Assembly: GCA_017627115.1 (NCBI GenBank)
Contig: JAGAHK010000140.1
Location: 1-5,810, forward strand
Direction: 5' to 3'
DNA from: Bacillota bacterium
GTDB lineage: Bacteria > Bacillota > Clostridia > Lachnospirales > CAG-274
Length of the DNA: 5,810 bases
Positions 5,703 to 5,810 of this stretch are shown in pieces. Numbering within the stretch: the stretch's first letter is position 1; the number at the start of each line of letters is the position of its first letter. Below the pieces are notes generated by a model. The model was not told where the DNA came from, ran no database searches, and worked only from the letters and a program-made list of their open reading frames with translations. A program made the position numbers and the translations under genes.

Positions 5703-5810
5703 GGAAGAAAAAACAAGTTTTTTCTCCTCGGGCAAAGCGCGGTTATAGCGGCAGCGAACAGAATTGTTCGCGCCGTCCCTTCGGGATTTGTGCCGCTTAC
5801 AGCGGCGCAA
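5605..5810. repeat. array of tandem, non-identical hairpins, open at the window edge
   Basis: At least six clear inverted repeats follow each other closely. (1) 5605-5612 with 5616-5623, 8 bp perfect, loop ATA. (2) 5629-5639 with 5642-5652, 11 bp perfect, loop AG. (3) 5658-5662 with 5666-5670, 5 bp. (4) 5706-5714 with 5717-5725, 9 bp, loop AA. (5) 5749-5760 with 5765-5775, 11 bp with A5753 bulged, loop GAAT. (6) 5776-5779 with 5783-5786, alternatively a CC(UUCG)GG hairpin. (7) 5788-5797 with 5801-5810, 10 bp with one G-T. Weaker pairings occupy 5675-5695 and 5738-5750. The stems differ in sequence, so this is not a CRISPR or a simple repeat. It begins inside a reading frame and is GC-richer than its surroundings, which suggests an inserted repetitive element. 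Its right end is outside the window. Confidence 0.7.

Noticed and set aside
5430..5810. Long minus-strand open frame at the right end
   Set aside because: It is antisense to the end of the component-1-like gene and the hairpin array, whose self-complementarity keeps both strands open. The peptide has no recognisable domain.
5605..5810. CRISPR array
   Set aside because: The hairpins differ in sequence and there are no direct repeats of constant length separated by spacers.

Overview
The window looks like a chromosomal segment of an anaerobic Clostridia-type Firmicute, plausibly an Oscillospirales/Ruminococcus-like gut or rumen bacterium. The reasons are the [FeFe]-hydrogenase maturation genes, strong AGGAGG-type ribosome binding sites, mid GC content and short, tightly packed gene spacing. 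The genus is an inference; no rRNA or other phylogenetic marker is present. All convincing genes are on the + strand.

Layout. Positions 1-36 may hold the last codons of an upstream gene. Positions 33-278 encode a TM1266-type 'iron-only hydrogenase system regulator'. Positions 279-544 are non-coding and contain a good intrinsic terminator (484-519) just before the next gene, possibly acting as an attenuator. From 545 to about 5.6 kb runs a compact gene string: hydF (545-1750), a two-helix membrane protein with a probable PH-like cytoplasmic domain (1762-2313), hydE (2333-3376), a NifH-like iron protein (3369-4127), a single nitrogenase component-1 (NifD/NifK)-like protein (4129-5457), and the start of another gene (5469 onward). 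The last 206 bases (5605-5810) are a dense run of different, mostly perfect hairpins that seems to interrupt this last gene.

How the genes may work together. HydF (scaffold GTPase) and HydE (radical SAM enzyme) build the [2Fe] subcluster of the [FeFe]-hydrogenase H-cluster; HydG and the hydrogenase itself are not in the window. The remarkable part is that hydE overlaps a NifH-like gene by 8 nt, and that gene is separated by 1 nt from a one-subunit nitrogenase-like component 1. This is not a nitrogen-fixation locus: there is no second component-1 subunit and no nifE, nifN or nifB, and the residue aligning with the NifD FeMo-cofactor cysteine is an arginine. NifH-like plus single component-1 resembles the two-protein architecture of CfbC/CfbD. 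The best reading is an ATP-dependent reductase linked by operon structure to H-cluster maturation or another Fe-S or tetrapyrrole substrate; the substrate cannot be read from the sequence.

The two observations most worth follow-up are the hydE-coupled nitrogenase-like pair and the terminal hairpin mosaic.
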